Source: Liopterus haemorrhoidalis (lineage: Eukaryota; Arthropoda; Insecta; Coleoptera; Dytiscidae). From it: a stretch of DNA of 64,000 bases. The notes beneath the pieces are model-generated. The model had not been told where the DNA came from. It saw only the letters and a program-made list of their open reading frames with translations, and did not search any database. The position numbers and the translations under genes are program-made. How positions within the stretch are numbered: the first letter of the stretch is position 1; the number at the start of each line of letters is the position of its first letter. The stretch covers positions 20,627,713 to 20,691,712 of the forward strand of contig OZ020616.1 in NCBI GenBank assembly GCA_963971575.1, given 5' to 3'. This document shows, one piece after another, positions 11,648 through 22,345 of the stretch.

Positions 11648-11782
11648 GTTTAACCGGAACTATGAACTTTGATCAGTTTGTTTTACAAAAGTCCACTTCA
11701 ATAGTTGAAAAGTGAGCTCGTGACAACTTTAGAAAATAAAAATTTCATTTAGTTCTGCTTAAATGTTTGGAATAGTCTATAA
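11648..11782. mobile_element. GGAATAG-family MITE, truncated copy
   Basis: Starts gtttaaccggaactatgaa and ends gttctgcttaaatgtttgga then atagtctata. It matches the inner and right parts of the family defined at 1275-1678. It lies about 110 bp before the last Pez exon. Confidence 0.6.
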
Positions 11783-11895
11783 TCTGAGATTTTTCTTATC
11801 AAGCCACGTATGGTAAATCCTAACATACATGAATTTTATTGATCTTCAATATTTAATGTGCTTGCACGTTAGTAATCTTTGTTTTTTTTTTTCAG

Positions 11896-12024
11896 GAACT
11901 GAATGTACCTAGAGTAGTTGTACTACTTCGACACCAGAGAGCATACATGGTGCAAACGATAGCTCAGTATAGGTTCGTGTACACCTTGCTCATTCACTAT
12001 CTCAAACAGACTCGTCTAATTTAG
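11896..12024 (+). CDS. Pez: Pez-type protein tyrosine phosphatase, last coding exon
   Basis: Encodes the C-terminal 42 residues and a TAG stop at 12022-12024. It reads E-L-N-V-P-R-V-V, L-L-R-H-Q-R, then the Q-loop motif Q-T-I-A-Q-Y-R-F-V-Y, ending in a short basic tail that closes with R-L-I. PTPN14/21-type enzymes likewise stop just after the Q-loop region. The acceptor is a T10 tract plus TTTCAG at 11895, phase 0. Downstream, AATAAA at 12438-12443 is a candidate polyadenylation signal. Confidence 0.9.
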   Translation, partial: ELNVPRVVVLLRHQRAYMVQTIAQYRFVYTLLIHYLKQTRLI

Positions 12025-12544
12025 TGCCTTCATTCACCGTCCAAAAATATTGTGAATACGTAGACCAGGGTACATATCACAACATGTCGAACAGATTAAC
12101 GAAACTATTTTTAAAATGCATTTAGTAAACGTAATACACCAAATTTTTACGCTTCCGATCTTTTATAGATATTTTTAGTTATTTGATTTTAAAATTGTCT
12201 ATGTATTCTCATAATTTTACAACAAATTTTATTTTTAAGTGTGCAATTTTATGTTTTTAACATTTTAATATGAATTTTTTAGCGTGACTCAATAGTATTT
12301 ATTGTATTCGATTTTTTTAATAAGTGTGTGATAATCTAAGTATTATAAAGGTGATCCAAATAATGCTTTAGCTGTATAATAAGTGTAAAATATAAAAAAC
12401 GCTAATTTTTTTAGCTAATTTTAAGTCTAATGCTTTAAATAAATTAATAAACTGCGTAAATCAAGATACTGCAATAATTTTTTAAACTAATAAAATAAAT
12501 TTTAAGCTTCTATAACAAGTTAAAATAAAGCTGTAATAACATTA

Positions 12545-12691
12545 ATGGTACTATTCTAAACACAACTTGTTTACTTTAACGGAGCTGCAAACTTACAAGG
12601 TCGAAATACGTCTTGTAACTTGTACCATTGTTTGACTTTGGAAGTTTACAACTCTGTTAAAGTGAACAAGTTATGGTCAGAATAATACCAT
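12545..12691. mobile_element. Small foldback MITE
   Basis: ATGGTACTATTCTAAACAC ... acttgtttactttaacgg at the left is mirrored with mismatches by ccgttaaagt-like sequence and gaataataccat at the right. About 147 bp, non-coding. Confidence 0.6.
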
Positions 12692-12710
12692 AAGAGTTGA
12701 TATAAGTTGT

Positions 12711-13610
12711 TTCATTTTGTAATACGTAACTAGATTGATGATTTTGGTGACTTTTGTGGTGTAAACGATCTTCGACGTATCCGTGTGAACCAATACTATA
12801 ATATTATAAATGTATTGTAATTATACAACATAAAAAAAATTGATGTGAAGTGTGAATTTTCACACATTGCAGGGTTTTGCAGATATATAATAAGTGAAGG
12901 CGGCATGCTGAGTGTAGGACAAATTTTGCTTTATAGTAGTCATGACAAAATGATCGATATTTTAAAAATAATTTATCGTCTGTTAATCTAAGAGCTTTAA
13001 AAACAAATTTTATGTTAAAATATTTTTTTGTTAATTTTAATTCGAATACCTAATACCATTATTTAGGTTTCTAAATAAGTGCAGTATTTTTTTTATATAG
13101 AAAGAATTATTAAGATTTTGAAAATTGCGCCTATGGTACTATTCCGGTTCACACCAATGTACATTACTTAGATTTTTTTCAGACTTTTAGTTTAAACCAT
13201 CTAGGCTACAGAGTGTGGGACAATATTTTTTTGTACAATTTTGGCAAAAATCGCATCAGAATAATTTATTTTGCAAAAATAAAATTTTCATTGTTAATCC
13301 ACGTACTAAGGGCTTTCATTTGATACCCTACTCTGAATGAAAATATATATACATACATATATATATTTTCTATGAGCACATATTTGTTTATATTTTTAGG
13401 GGAATATGTTTCTTAGATGTTTTAGTATTTTTCCTATTTGCGGGTCAAAGAGTTATATAAGCATACCAAATTTCAACTTTCTAGGTTTAGCCGTTTGGCA
13501 ACAATTTTTACCAAACAGACAGAATGACGGTATAAGGAGTTTTTATCATACCTACAAAACTCTAAAAATGAACTTTCCCTTTTAGTTACGTATTACAAAA
13601 TGAGACAGAT
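12711..13610. mobile_element. GTCTCA-family MITE interrupted by AGGGTTT-family element
   Basis: Outer ends cattttgtaatacgtaacta and ttagttacgtattacaaaat match intact copies at 28714-28903 and 59463-59655. In those copies acaacataaaaa is followed directly by atgaacttt. Here about 730 bp (12838-13567) lie between these two phrases. The insert is the reverse of the 35229-36160 element: gcagggttttgcag at one end and catacctacaaaactct at the other. Confidence 0.7.
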
Positions 13611-14156
13611 AATATTAATTTTCACTTTCCAATACAGAGTGACTTAGCTCCGGAGTCAACTACATCGAGTAATTGGTTCCAAAAATAGAGTAAAAAATCG
13701 CACTATTTGAAATATGAAATTAAGGGATTTAATAACGCTTATTCATTAAAAAAAATATTCGCAGCAGGCCATTGATAATTAACGTACATATGTTTATTAA
13801 CGGCCAGTTATTTTATAAGTAAATCAATTGTAAAATGTGTCCGTCTGACACTACTGGGTTGTTTAGGGTTAAGGCAACATATGTTTTGTTGTGTTTACAT
13901 AACCTCAAGTTTTAATAATATCTCGTTTATTGTTACGACAATTTAAATCAGTTTTTTTAACCAGACTGGTTATGCTGTTTGTAATTTCTTTTTTCATGGT
14001 TTACACGTCCGATTGATATTACATTGATATACATTTTATAATTTAGAGGTTATAACATTAACTATCTAAATTTATTAGTAAAAATATTAGTACAATAACA
14101 GAATTACTCGTGGGTTACCAAAATATGAATTTAATAGTAAAATTATGTTAAATATA

Positions 14157-14443
14157 TTTCGTCTCAAATGTGGTAAAATAACAATTATCACTCACACAAA
14201 TAATCAAACATTATTAAAACACATTTATGACATAAAACAAAGTTCATAATTAAAACAGATATTATAACAGACACGTAGCAATCCCAATGATCCAGTCCGA
14301 TCGCTCAGCTATAACCCACTCATACAACACACATTGTTCTATTATCGCTCTGTTTTGCTGATCGGTTGATCTTGGTTCTGCTAGTACCAAGGCTGCTGCC
14401 TTTGCACTTACGTATACTGATAAAATTATGATATTCTCCGACA
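14157..14443 (-). repeat. 3' LTR of the Gypsy-type element
   Basis: 287 bp, identical to 17557-17843. Boundaries are set by loss of identity on both sides and by the flanking TATA. Confidence 0.88.
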
Positions 14444-14797
14444 CGGCCATCCTGACCTATCGCACGACCCTGTGCGATCTTTATCTGAAAAAACATACAC
14501 TACAATAAGTGTCATTAGTTACATTTTATTAAAAACATGTCCAGTGGTGCCCACTTCGGCCATTTCTGACTCATACAATAACTCATTAGTGTAGAAATGA
14601 GTTGAAATCTTCCACTGAAGACTCATCTTAACACTGATACTCAATCAATTAGTATCGCACATTCAAATTACTGTTTTATATTCTACTTCAAGCGATTTAC
14701 CAACCTGCATCAGTAATACATCTAGTATGCAACTCTGTCCCTGGCCTTACTGGCACACATCAGGAGCTCTTGGGCACCTGCCCCGCCGTCTATTGGT

Positions 14798-15475
14798 CGG
14801 AGGACACACCCCCTAATCCTGAAAACTACTATTCATAGGTTAACTACATTTTCGGAGGACACACCTCTTCATCCAGAGAACCACTGTTCAACTGGCATAA
14901 CCACTGTTTCGGAGGACACACCTCCTCATCCAGAGAACCACTGTTCAACTGGCATAACCACTGTTTCGGAGGACACACCTCCTCATCCAGAGAACCACTG
15001 TTCAACTGGAATAACTACTGTTTCGGAGGACACACCCCCTCATCCAGAGAACCACTGTTCACCTGGAATAACCACATTTTCGGAGGACACACCTCCTCAC
15101 CCAGAGAACCACTGTTCACCTGGAATAACCACATTTTCGGAGGACACACCTCCTCACCCAGAGAACCACTGTTCACCTGGAATAACCACATTTTCGGAGG
15201 ACACACCTCCTCATCCAGAGAACCACTGTTCACCTGGAATAACCACATTTTCGGAGGACACACCTCCTCATCCAGAGAACCACTGTTCACCTGGAATAAC
15301 CACATTTTCGGAGGACACACCTCCTCACCCAGAGAACCACTGTTCACCTGGAATAACCACATTTTCGGAGGACACACCTCCTCACCCAGAGAACCACTGT
15401 TCACCTGGAATAACCACATTTTCGGAGGACACACCTCCTCACCCAGAGAACCACTGTTCACCTGGGATAACCACA
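14798..15475 (-). repeat. 57-bp minisatellite inside the LTR element
   Basis: About 12 tandem units around cggaggacacacctcctcac, ccagagaaccactgttcacc and tggaataaccac. The six to seven central units are almost identical; the left units are diverged. Unit length is 57 bp, a multiple of three, so the - strand stays open for 155 codons as a 19-residue repeat (F-Q-V-N-S-G-S-L-G-E-E-V-C-P-P-K core). It lies between the pol relic and the 3' LTR, where an env or spacer would sit. Confidence 0.9.
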
Positions 15476-15799
15476 AACACACAAAAATACTTACAAAATC
15501 ACATCTGGTTCACATATAAGCCCTCATCATCTTCAGGAGACGCGTTTTCCTTACCATGGGACTATCCGCTTGTACGTACTCCTCTGAGCCACAGGGCATC
15601 GGTCCTGTTTTCGTCAAGGATTTTTATAACTCTCATAGGCCCTCTGTATTTTTGATCTAGCTTGGTCTAATTTCGCTTGCACATATTTCGTAACCCAAAT
15701 TTTCAATTTGAGTTTCTAGAAACGGTCATTTTCTAAAATTTAGTGAAAAAAACCATATTAAACAAGTGCTTGTAGTACATCATTAATTTTGCAAGACAA

Positions 15800-16420
15800 T
15801 CGGAAATAATTTTAGTGTAAATCATTACGTCATCCATACACACTATCGCATGTGTGTTTACTAAGCTACCTAAGGCCTTTATTATCGCTCGTTTATAAAC
15901 AGTCACAACCGTCTTTAAACCAAAATAGTATCAACAAACATTCATATTGACCTTCGGGTGTAATGAAAACTGTTTTCTCAATAGAGTCTTTGTGAACGGG
16001 AATTTGATAATACCCGCTTGCCATGTCTAAATTTGTAACATAGGTTGCACATTAAAAATGCGCAATTAATCCTGAAATTATTGGTAATTCATATTTATCA
16101 GAAATTGTATTGGAATTTAATCCACAATAATCAACACACATTCGACTAGTTTCATCTTTCGTTTGAACTAAAATCATAGGGCTTGAAAGCGGTGAAATTC
16201 TAGGTCTAATAATTTTAGCCTCTAATAAATCTTGAATTTTGTTGCAAACTATTTCTTTTTCACATTCTCTTATTCGATATGGACATCTTTGTACGGTATT
16301 AACACGTGTCACAGAATTATCTTTAATAAAGGAATCTTTAAAATTATGTAACAGTGTAAGTAACTGATTGCATTCGTCACCAACTAATTCAAATATTATC
16401 TCATTTTTCCAATCAAGCAC
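15800..16420 (-). pseudogene. Reverse-transcriptase relic of the LTR element
   Basis: The open part (16420-16052) shows L-L-E-A-K-I-I-R-P, S-P-L-S-S-P-M-I-L-V and R-M-C-V-D-Y, the finger and first catalytic region of Gypsy-type reverse transcriptase. After a frame break it continues T-N-L-D-M-A-S-G-Y-Y-Q-I-P and, further on, C-M-D-D-V-M-I-Y, the Y-x-D-D box with Cys in place of Tyr. Stops and frameshifts separate these blocks, so no active enzyme is encoded here. Confidence 0.85.
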
Positions 16421-16430
16421 ATTTTTGGAT

Positions 16431-16631
16431 TTAGTTATTAAAACGCATATGTCTACAGTTTTCCAGGAAGATTTTACTATTAGTCAAGTGAGTAGAGTAA
16501 CCAGAACTTAAAATTTCTCTACCAATCATAATATCCTTGTTTAAATAATTATCAGCCAAAACATGAAATTTAATTTCAAGCAAATATCCATTTATTATTA
16601 CTTTAGATAAAATCTGTGTTGTACTAAACAC
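16431..16631 (-). pseudogene. Probable protease region of the LTR element
   Basis: A short ORF directly upstream of the reverse-transcriptase relic, with F-H-V-L-A-D and D-I-M-I-G-R-E-I-L, resembling the C-terminal half of retroviral-type aspartic proteases of Gypsy elements. The catalytic D-S/T-G is not seen in this ORF. The call relies on position as well as sequence. Confidence 0.5.
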
Positions 16632-16952
16632 GGTATCTTTTCCAATACCAACTAAAGAGACTTTATTATGGAATCTTTGATCGCTAAATTTTAAAGAAAC
16701 TTACTTTTTCAAGACAGAACACTCTGCTCCAGAGTTGGAAACAAAAGGAAAGATCTCACCATGTTTAAGTTGATCGCTAGGTAACTTAACCGTGCAGGAT
16801 TCTACTCTTTTGGTTTCACGCTCCTTCCTCAAAACGGCACTGCGGCACAGCTGACACAGCGACCAGGCTTGTTACAATTGCAGCAACGAACCCCCAATAA
16901 CACACTCGGAACTGGAAGACCTCTCGGAGCTGGTCGGCCCCCCGGCGAGTCA

Positions 16953-16994
16953 ACAATCACGTAGACGATGCCCAATTTTACCACAGTTGAAACA
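16953..16994 (-). pseudogene. CCHC zinc knuckle of gag
   Basis: Reads C-F-N-C-G-K-I-G-H-R-L-R-D-C, a perfect C-x2-C-x4-H-x4-C nucleic-acid-binding knuckle, followed at once by a stop. A second, imperfect Cys-rich motif (C-N-C-N-K-P-G) lies near 16880. Both fit the gag end of the LTR element. Confidence 0.8.
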
Positions 16995-17263
16995 CTCAAT
17001 TGAAGATGAAGAATTAAATTTCGATCTCTCGGACTGACGTTTTTCTTCAGAATCGAATTCGGTTAAATGAGCCATTGCTAAGGCTACACTAATTTCTTCT
17101 GGATCTGATTTCTGCTATGATGTCTGATATGTTTCATGAAAACTATTAAAAATTGACTAGCATGCACAGAATAAGGCTCATGGTCTTTAGGTTTTCCATG
17201 CAATAATTTTATAAGAAAAACAGAACCGGTATAATTTTGGTCGTATCTTGATTAAAATAAATC

Positions 17264-17506
17264 TTAAAATTGTTCCCAAGTCATACCTTCAAATGATATC
17301 TGAGATAGCCATGCAGATGCATAACATCGCAAAACTTTGTTTAACGCGATCATTAAAGCACAACCATTTATTGGATTCTCACGCACTCGAAGATCAGTAG
17401 TATTGCACCAGGCCTTGGTATTTTGGCCCACTTTTTCTGATTCAAATACAGGTAAATTTATTGGCTTACTAGTAGAAGGTTGACTTATCTTTTGCACAAG
17501 TTCCAT
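17264..17506 (-). pseudogene. Gag-like ORF fragment of the LTR element
   Basis: 80 codons containing L-P-V-F-E-S-E-K and a W-L-S-Q-I-S-F-E-G-M-T-W-E-Q-F segment, typical in style of the capsid part of insect gag (uptake of a W...L...W region). It lies between the 5' LTR and the zinc knuckle. Confidence 0.55.
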
Positions 17507-17556
17507 CCGAATTTCTCTCCATTGTTCATGGCTTTGGATGCAAATCCCACTTCTGA

Positions 17557-17843
17557 TTTCGTCTCAAATGTGGTAAAATAACAATTATCACTCACACAAA
17601 TAATCAAACATTATTAAAACACATTTATGACATAAAACAAAGTTCATAATTAAAACAGATATTATAACAGACACGTAGCAATCCCAATGATCCAGTCCGA
17701 TCGCTCAGCTATAACCCACTCATACAACACACATTGTTCTATTATCGCTCTGTTTTGCTGATCGGTTGATCTTGGTTCTGCTAGTACCAAGGCTGCTGCC
17801 TTTGCACTTACGTATACTGATAAAATTATGATATTCTCCGACA
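17557..17843 (-). repeat. 5' LTR of the Gypsy-type element
   Basis: Identical to 14157-14443. On the - strand it starts TGTCGGAGAATATC at 17843. Confidence 0.88.
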
Positions 17844-18061
17844 TATAAGTATATCATGAGAAACAACTAAAAACAATCTGTCGTCAAGAACAAATCTACA
17901 ATCAAAAAACTGCAAGATCCACTATTCAGGGTGGTCTACACAGGGCCGTCACTTGCTTGCACATTTGTTACAAGGTTATGAAAATTCATATTTATAATTC
18001 ATAAAAATCCCACTAGTTTTTGTTGTTTTGATAAACATATAAAATAAATAATAAAGTAATA

Positions 18062-18200
18062 GGTTCCCAACGCCTAGATAGGCGTATAAGGGGCAAAGAA
18101 GGTAAGTTCTCCGTTTCCAGACCGCCGGCAATAGACATGAAAGACGTGGTCAGTGTGACGTTTCGGCATTTTAAGTATTAAATACATGAGGCTGAGTCGA
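18062..18200 (-). repeat. SINE-like dispersed repeat, copy 2
   Basis: Inverted relative to 541-690: starts aataggttcccaacgc preceded by a TTTA-like tail on the other strand. The 500 bp after it hold no recognisable gene. Confidence 0.5.
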
Positions 18201-18683
18201 CCCCAGTGCTGGCTGCACAATATTGGAAGATAATATTTGAAGGAGTTGGGAGGATTCGATACCAAATAAACATTTAATTGCTGCGATAAAGTTTATTGAA
18301 AACATATTTTTTTGTTGTATTTATTCAGTTTGATTAGCATATGGTATAAATATAGAATATAGATAGAGATATAGTAAAATTAGATTATCTTTAAAATTAT
18401 ATCTTTTTCTTGACACATATTTTCTCTCACAAATTTGAGTTTGTATATATTTTCTATTTTGTATTCTTAAAAGAGTCATTATGAAACTGAATTGAGTGTT
18501 ATAATAATGAGTTTTATTATGACGCTCAACAATTTATTTCATAAAATTGATAAAACTGGTACAATAACTTACAAATTTTACAAAACATAATTGATAACTA
18601 CCTAGAAAAATATAAAACGTGCCCTGCCAAGCGCTACATTCACTTACCAAATTCCCTAATCGAGGATGTTTTTTTAATATATA

Positions 18684-19599
18684 CAAGGTGTCTCAAAAGA
18701 AATTTTATATTTAGTGGATCGATTAAAAAAAAAGTAAGCCGTATATACAAAAAATGTTTATTAATTATTAAAATACACCTTTTGGGGATTTATTTCTTAA
18801 AAATAATATCGTCTAAATGTAGACCCTCGCGTTCTCGGCACTCATGTAATCGAACAGTAAAATTACTTATGACGTCTCGGCAGGTGGACTCAGGGATGGC
18901 TGCCATTTCGTGACGGATATTTTCTTTCAAATGCGCCAGTGAAGTCGGTTTATTGGCGTAAACTTTAGATTTAAGATAACCCCATAGGAAAAAGTCCATA
19001 GGGGTTAAATCTGGACTGCGTGGAGGCCAATTTATGTCACCTCTCCGGGAGATCAATTTGCCTGAGAATTAAGCCTCTGACTGGCATCTTGGGGCTTTAA
19101 TTCTTGCACCAATTGAATTTTGTAGGGGTGCAGCTTTAGGTCTTTGTGCATAATGCGATGTAATGATGATCTATGCACATTTAAAGCACTTGCGCGCTTC
19201 CGAATTGAAAGGTTCAGGTCGTCACGAACAGACTGATTAACATTCTCCACGTTTTCTACCGTTCTTGATGACCTAGGTCGCCCGGATTTTGATTTATCCA
19301 GCGTTGTACCAGTCTCTTCAAACTTTTTAACCCAATGTCGAATGAGAGGAATGCTTGGCGCATCATTTAAGTGGCGAAAACCTCGAATACTGCAGAATTT
19401 TCTACGCGCTACAGTCGCCGAATCACCGTTTTATTAAAACTCTCGCACGCATAACGCGCGGTCTGCTTCCGAGAAACGCTCCATAGCGACTGAATTCCCA
19501 AGAGCCAGGCTACCGATTGACATAACCCCCGCGCCCCTCGGATACGTTGCGTTCACGCAGTAAGCTAAATAAATATAAAATTTCTTTTGAGACACCTTG
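18684..19599 (-). mobile_element. mariner element, internally deleted
   Basis: Terminal repeats of about 30 bp (CAAGGTGTCTCAAAAG... and its complement) are flanked by TA at both ends (18682-18683, 19600-19601). The - strand encodes mariner transposase pieces. At 916 bp it is shorter than an autonomous mariner (about 1.3 kb). Confidence 0.88.
18790..19430 (-). pseudogene. mariner transposase, central catalytic region missing
   Basis: The N-terminal helix-turn-helix half (about 19430-19053) shows S-I-R-K-R-A...L-H-R-I-M-H-K-D-L and H-P-Y-K-I-Q. The C-terminal half (19056-18790) shows P-P-R-S-P-D-L-T-P-M-D-F-F-L-W-G and continues to a stop. The residues between these two motifs, which carry the first two catalytic aspartates of the DDE/D triad, are absent. 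This is a deletion derivative that could move only with help in trans. Confidence 0.88.
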
Positions 19600-19705
19600 T
19601 ATATATATTGCACATTTATTATTTTTTGTCGATTAGAAAATTTGTAAATATCGACGCGTGCGGTAAAAGCATGCTTTTTGAAACTTGTGTTTTAATGTAC
19701 TATTG

Positions 19706-20267
19706 CAGGGGTTCTTAAACTTATGTAGTCGAGTACCCCCTCTTGGACACTTTTTTTTGCGGACCCCATCCCAACCCTAGGCGTTTTACGTCGTTCTTGA
19801 GACTTATTTTCTGGCTTAATAATCTCATAGGCACAACGTTATAATAAATATTGGTAAAAATATATCGCTGGTTATTTTAATAAATGGTCTTGTGCATTTA
19901 TAGAGATGAACATTTTTATTAGCATATAGAATAAAAAAACAAAATGAATAATAATAGTAGTAAAACGAATTTAAAAAATTACAAATTATAATACGTTAAA
20001 CTCATACAAACATTTCTTGATAAAATATTGGTCAAAATAGACCTTATTATAATATTTTCTGTAAATAGTTTGCAGTTGAATAAATATACTTATATTTTTA
20101 CTAATTATTGTTTAGTTATGTCATTAACTAGTTAGGTAACAACAAATACAAAAAGTCTTGACCATGTAGGATTTTTATTAAATGAGTTATTTGAATAAAA
20201 GCAAAAAGTTGGGGGATTTTCAGTTAATGTCTAAATTTTTACGCGGACCCCAGTTTAAGAATCACTG
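19706..20267. mobile_element. hAT-type MITE
   Basis: Ends CAGGGGTTCTTAAACTT and GTTTAAGAATCACTG. Flanks TACTATTG (19698-19705) and TACTATTT (20268-20275) match at 7 of 8 bases. Interior AT-rich and non-coding. Confidence 0.8.
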
Positions 20268-21099
20268 TACTATTTTAATATGTTTTTAATACAGTATGTA
20301 ATTATTTTGTCACTCACCTGAAAGCCGATATCGCTCGCTATCGCCCAGGTTCAGATTGAAGATGATTTACTTAAACCGTTGCTTTCATAGACGCAAGTCC
20401 ATATAACACTAAAATATTATTATTGATTTCAGTAGCATAAAATAATACTGAAGCTCACTTTGGTTTACACCATGGTTTTAAAGTTTAATTAAACGAACCA
20501 AATTTTAATTATAGCTTGTTTCTTTGGTTTAGGCGGAACTAGATTTTCAATTCTAGTAACTTTTACCGATTGATTGAAGTTTTTGATCATTTTGTTTAGG
20601 AAAAGCCAACTTCAATATACAAAAAAATAGCTAGTGACAACTTAAGAAAAATTAAATTCCATTTAGTTCCGCCTAAAGGTTTGGAATAGCCTGTATCCTA
20701 CTAACATTATTTATATTACTGTTTATTTCGAAAAATATTTAAACACTGCAGTTTTAACAAGTTGTTTTATTTTTGTCTTCATGCAAGTCTCTATATTTAA
20801 TTCCAAACCTTCTAAGGTTTGGAATTATATTTGCGGCACTAACACAGTATATATAATGTGGCATTAATTAAAAAATTAAATTTGCGGCACTTTAATGCTT
20901 TATTCAATATCGGAGTTTCCAATCATGACATCACAAGCTTTTTCAACATGATAAAAAGTCTTTTCCATCTTTTTTGTTGATTTTTTTTGGCAGTAACCTT
21001 CATGGTCCTTCTAATTTCGCCTTCACATGTAAACATGGGAAGGGTGTCCTCTCTGTGTTCAGGTGGAATCTGTATCATTCTTTACGGCTTTCAGTTAGG
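20268..21099. other. Intergenic stretch with a GGAATAG MITE
   Basis: Contains a GGAATAG-family copy at 20524-20693. The rest is AT-rich sequence with a small inverted ttccaaacctt repeat near 20800. No gene seen. Confidence 0.5.
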
Positions 21100-21249
21100 T
21101 TAACTTTTGGCCTCAAACACATATGTTCTCCATCTTGATCTGTTAAGTGTCAGGTCTTTCCATGTGTCCCGTAAACCAATACTTATTAAATCTTTGGTTA
21201 GCTGATCGCTCCATCTTTTGCGAGGTCGTCCCACTAGTCGATAAGTACC
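21100..21249 (-). pseudogene. LINE (non-LTR retrotransposon) ORF2 C-terminus
   Basis: 50 codons ending in a stop: V-G-R-P-R-K-R-W-S-D-Q-L, then W-K-D-L...L-N-R-S-R-W-R. The G-R-P-x-x-R-W and D/N-R-x-x-W-R pair is the usual end of reverse-transcriptase ORFs in insect LINEs. Upstream it abuts the SINE-like repeat, itself split by a hAT MITE. Fragments of the same 3' region (gatctgttaagtgtcagg) recur near 42670 and 42870. Confidence 0.7.
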
Positions 21250-21269
21250 TGTTTATACAGCGATAATAG

Positions 21270-21524
21270 CAGAGCCGCAGTAAGGGAGGGAGGCGATGGC
21301 CCGTAGCGCACTAAGGAAAAGGGCGTTAACGGGCTTGCTAAGAGGCGCCATGGCGAAGGATGACTTTTTTTTTGCTGGTCACTTGGATTTTGAGAGGTGA
21401 AGACCTTTTTTTTTGCTTATCACTTAAATTTTGAGAGGTAAGAACCTTGTTTTTATTTTTTATTTACTAAGGGCGCCAAAACACGGCTCTGCTCCTAGCG
21501 CAAGTTTTCCTTACTGCGGCTCTG
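21270..21524. mobile_element. hAT-type MITE inside a SINE-like repeat
   Basis: Ends CAGAGCCGCAGTAAGG and CCTTACTGCGGCTCTG. Flanks GATAATAG and GATAATGG match at 7 of 8 bases. It holds the poly-T / tcacttggattttgagagg minisatellite units shared with other MITEs. Confidence 0.85.
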
Positions 21525-22345
21525 GATAATGGTCTCGATCGAATCGTCACATCGACCACGTGTCCTTCATAAGTCCTGTGCTATAATTTGTCGCTGGATA
21601 CATAAAAAAAAATTTTTTAATTAAAACATTAATATTTTTGTCTGAAGCATTATTTATGTCACTAAAATGTTGAATCTTCGTAGCTGTTAAATTATACAAT
21701 TATGAGGACTGGGTATAAAAAAAAGCTTCTCCATAATTCGATATTTATTGTTATAAAAACTATTACATATAATATGATACATAAACAAGATGTGCCTTAT
21801 AATTGGATCGAGTTTACCAAAAAACAAAGTAAAATACTACAATAAATGTACAGTTTTAATCCTTTCGCTACGACAGTGGTTCTCTTACTGGGTGCAGAGA
21901 CACCCTAGTGTGTCACCATATAAAAATTCGCACTGCGAATTTATACTTCAAGTCTCCATTTACATAGGAGTTCCGTTCTAAAATAACGTCGCGTAAATGA
22001 AGACGTATACCGTATGTCCTATTTCGACTTGCAACATAGAGCTTTCTCATGTTAAATTTTCCATTGCATATTCTATCTCCACTATAAATTTTAGACAAGA
22101 ACTTTATTAATATAAATTATTCAGTATTTTAGTCCCAACAAATCGTGCTTAACTTTGAATAAAAAAATCCCAATTTGTTTGAAAACAGGCATATAATATT
22201 TTTTGTATTTATATCTGAAAATAGCAGTTGCATGCACAAATGAAAATCAAACGTAAAAAAAAAATCCTTGTAATTTTTTCTTGTGGCTCTTCATAAAAAT
22301 AAAATGTATAATTTCAATAACATCGACTCCATAGATGATTTAAAG

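Larger units (their letters stand above)
12025..14156. other. Pez 3' UTR and intergenic repeats
   Basis: AT-rich. It holds a MITE (12545-12691) and a GTCTCA-family MITE (about 12711-13610) split by an AGGGTTT-family element (about 12838-13567). The remaining 550 bp show no gene. Confidence 0.5.
14157..17843 (-). mobile_element. Gypsy-type LTR retrotransposon, non-autonomous, identical LTRs
   Basis: Two direct repeats of 287 bp (14157-14443 and 17557-17843) read identical base for base. TATA flanks both outer edges (14153-14156, 17844-17847) as a 4-bp duplication. Read on the - strand the LTR starts TGTCGG and ends GACGAAA. Order on the - strand: 5' LTR, gag-like ORF, CCHC knuckle, protease-like stretch, reverse-transcriptase relic, 57-bp minisatellite, 3' LTR. 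Total length is 3.7 kb, well short of a full Gypsy element: RNase H and integrase are not recognisable, and the coding part has stops and frameshifts. A primer-binding site is not clear. Confidence 0.88.

Noticed and set aside
14798..15475. Regular repeats that might be a CRISPR array or a host repeat protein
   Set aside because: Units are contiguous with no spacers, lie inside an LTR element of an animal genome, and have no upstream domain; treated as a minisatellite.
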